In this document: positions 4,985-5,781 of the stretch, in pieces
How positions within the stretch are numbered: position 1 is the first letter of the stretch
Layout: each line of letters opens with the position of its first letter
Origin: Candidatus Gastranaerophilales bacterium
GTDB lineage: Bacteria; Cyanobacteriota; Vampirovibrionia; Gastranaerophilales; JAQUYY01
Length of the DNA: 5,781 nt
NCBI GenBank assembly: GCA_028691575.1
Contig: JAQUYY010000125.1
Coordinates: 1-5,781, forward strand
Direction: 5' to 3'
Made by a program: the position numbers and the translations under genes
Notes under the pieces: generated by a model
The model's input: only the letters and a program-made list of their open reading frames with translations
Databases searched by the model: none
What the model was told of the DNA's origin: nothing

Positions 4985-5781
4985 CTAAACAAGAGTTACT
5001 CTTTCAATTTCCTCTGTTGCGTAAACTTGAATAATGTCACCTTCTTGGAGATCATTAAATTTATTAAAGGAAATACCACACTCAAAACCGGTTGCAACTT
5101 CTTTTGCATCCTCTTTAAAGCGTTTTAATTGATCAATTGTTCCTTTATAAATTTCCTTACCTTTTCTTATAACAGAAGCAACTTTATTGCGACCAATTTT
5201 TCCTTCTAAAACGTAACAACCTGCAATTTTTGTGGTTTTGCCGATTGTAAATATTTGTCTTACTTCAGCTTTACCAAATTCAACTTCCTTAATTTCAGGT
5301 TTTAAAAGCCCAAGCATTGTTTTTTCTACATCTTCAAGAATTTGATAAATAATATCATATTTCCTAATTTCAACGCCTTCTTCTTCTGCTATTCTTGCAG
5401 CTTTTGAATCTTCTTTTACGCCAAAACCTATAATAATAGCGTTACTTGCTGCAGCAAGCATAACATCGGCTTCTGAGATATCGCCTACCGCAATATGAAC
5501 AACTTTTACAAAAATGGATTTCGATTGAAGCTGTTGAACGGCACCACTTACAGCTTCAGCTGAACCGTGAGTGTCTGCTTTTATTATAATATTAAGCTCT
5601 TTTTGCTCTTCTTGTTCTTTTAATATAGTTTCTTTTCTAACTTGAGACGGTGCAATTGCATCCAATTTAGAAATTCTTTCCGTATCTTTTCTGATAGAAA
5701 CCAATGCTTTCATTATTTTTTCATTTTGAACAACTTTAAAAGCATCACCCGCTTGAGGAACTTCGCTTAAGCCTAAAATTT
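4985..5781 (-). CDS. infB: Translation initiation factor IF-2, C-terminal part
   Basis: The frame is open to the window edge, so the N-terminal region and the GTPase domain lie outside. The 264 visible residues begin at the end of domain II (ILGLSEVPQAGDAFKVV), then a linker, domain III from NIIIKADTHGSAEAVSGAV through DVEKTMLGLL, and the C1/C2 region that holds fMet-tRNA on the 30S subunit: EVRQIFTIGKTTKIAGCYVL, GKIGRN, then RKGKEIYKGTIDQLKRFKED, GFECGISFNKFNDLQEGDII and the terminal IERVTLV. The two conserved C2 cysteines (GCYV and FECG) are present. The internal Met at 5713 is not the real start, since conserved sequence continues upstream of it. The gene ends with TAG, showing that TAG terminates translation in this organism. 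Confidence 0.97.
   Translation of the reverse strand, partial: ILGLSEVPQAGDAFKVVQNEKIMKALVSIRKDTERISKLDAIAPSQVRKETILKEQEEQKELNIIIKADTHGSAEAVSGAVQQLQSKSIFVKVVHIAVGDISEADVMLAAASNAIIIGFGVKEDSKAARIAEEEGVEIRKYDIIYQILEDVEKTMLGLLKPEIKEVEFGKAEVRQIFTIGKTTKIAGCYVLEGKIGRNKVASVIRKGKEIYKGTIDQLKRFKEDAKEVATGFECGISFNKFNDLQEGDIIQVYATEEIERVTLV

Overview
This AT-rich window carries one long minus-strand gene series that ends tail-to-tail against the last 46 codons of a plus-strand gene. The setting suggests a low-GC bacterium of the non-photosynthetic cyanobacterial relatives (Vampirovibrionia/Melainabacteria, for example Gastranaerophilales). The grounds are the prepilins with a GFTLAETLIVIAIIG core, the D-x-NGFKKPNT-x-GKDIFG motif near their C-termini, and GerMN and DUF2993-like proteins beside a translation operon. 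This assignment is inference from style; there is no rRNA or other decisive marker.

Right to left (the direction of transcription): the C-terminal 264 residues of translation initiation factor IF-2 (infB, cut by the window edge), rbfA (30S maturation factor) and truB (tRNA pseudouridine-55 synthase) form the classic translation/RNA-maturation cluster, with gaps of 14-19 nt. The series continues with a secreted DUF2993/LmeA-like gene that starts 1 nt after the truB stop and is broken by one in-frame TAG. A membrane-anchored GerMN-domain gene follows, then a small HicB-like gene that overlaps it by 11 nt.

A new transcription unit then begins at a near-consensus sigma-70 promoter (TTGACT, 17 bp, TATAAT at 1950-1978). 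It drives two tandem prepilin genes of about 230 codons. Their 5' halves are about 92% identical in DNA, while their 3' halves are much more diverged. Both keep six cysteines and the same C-terminal AKYLYE.

The left end holds the 3' end of a plus-strand TadC-like gene (type II/IV secretion F-domain inner-membrane platform protein), stopping at 143. Between it and the pilins lie about 330 bases without a confident gene. Two minus-strand, same-frame segments there faintly resemble DsrC/TusE proteins and may be a gene relic.

The points most worth a second look are the amber-interrupted DUF2993 gene, where TAG is demonstrably a normal stop for neighbouring genes, and the half-conserved, half-diverged pilin pair. 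I see no CRISPR array, tRNA, rRNA, insertion sequence or convincing new defence system.
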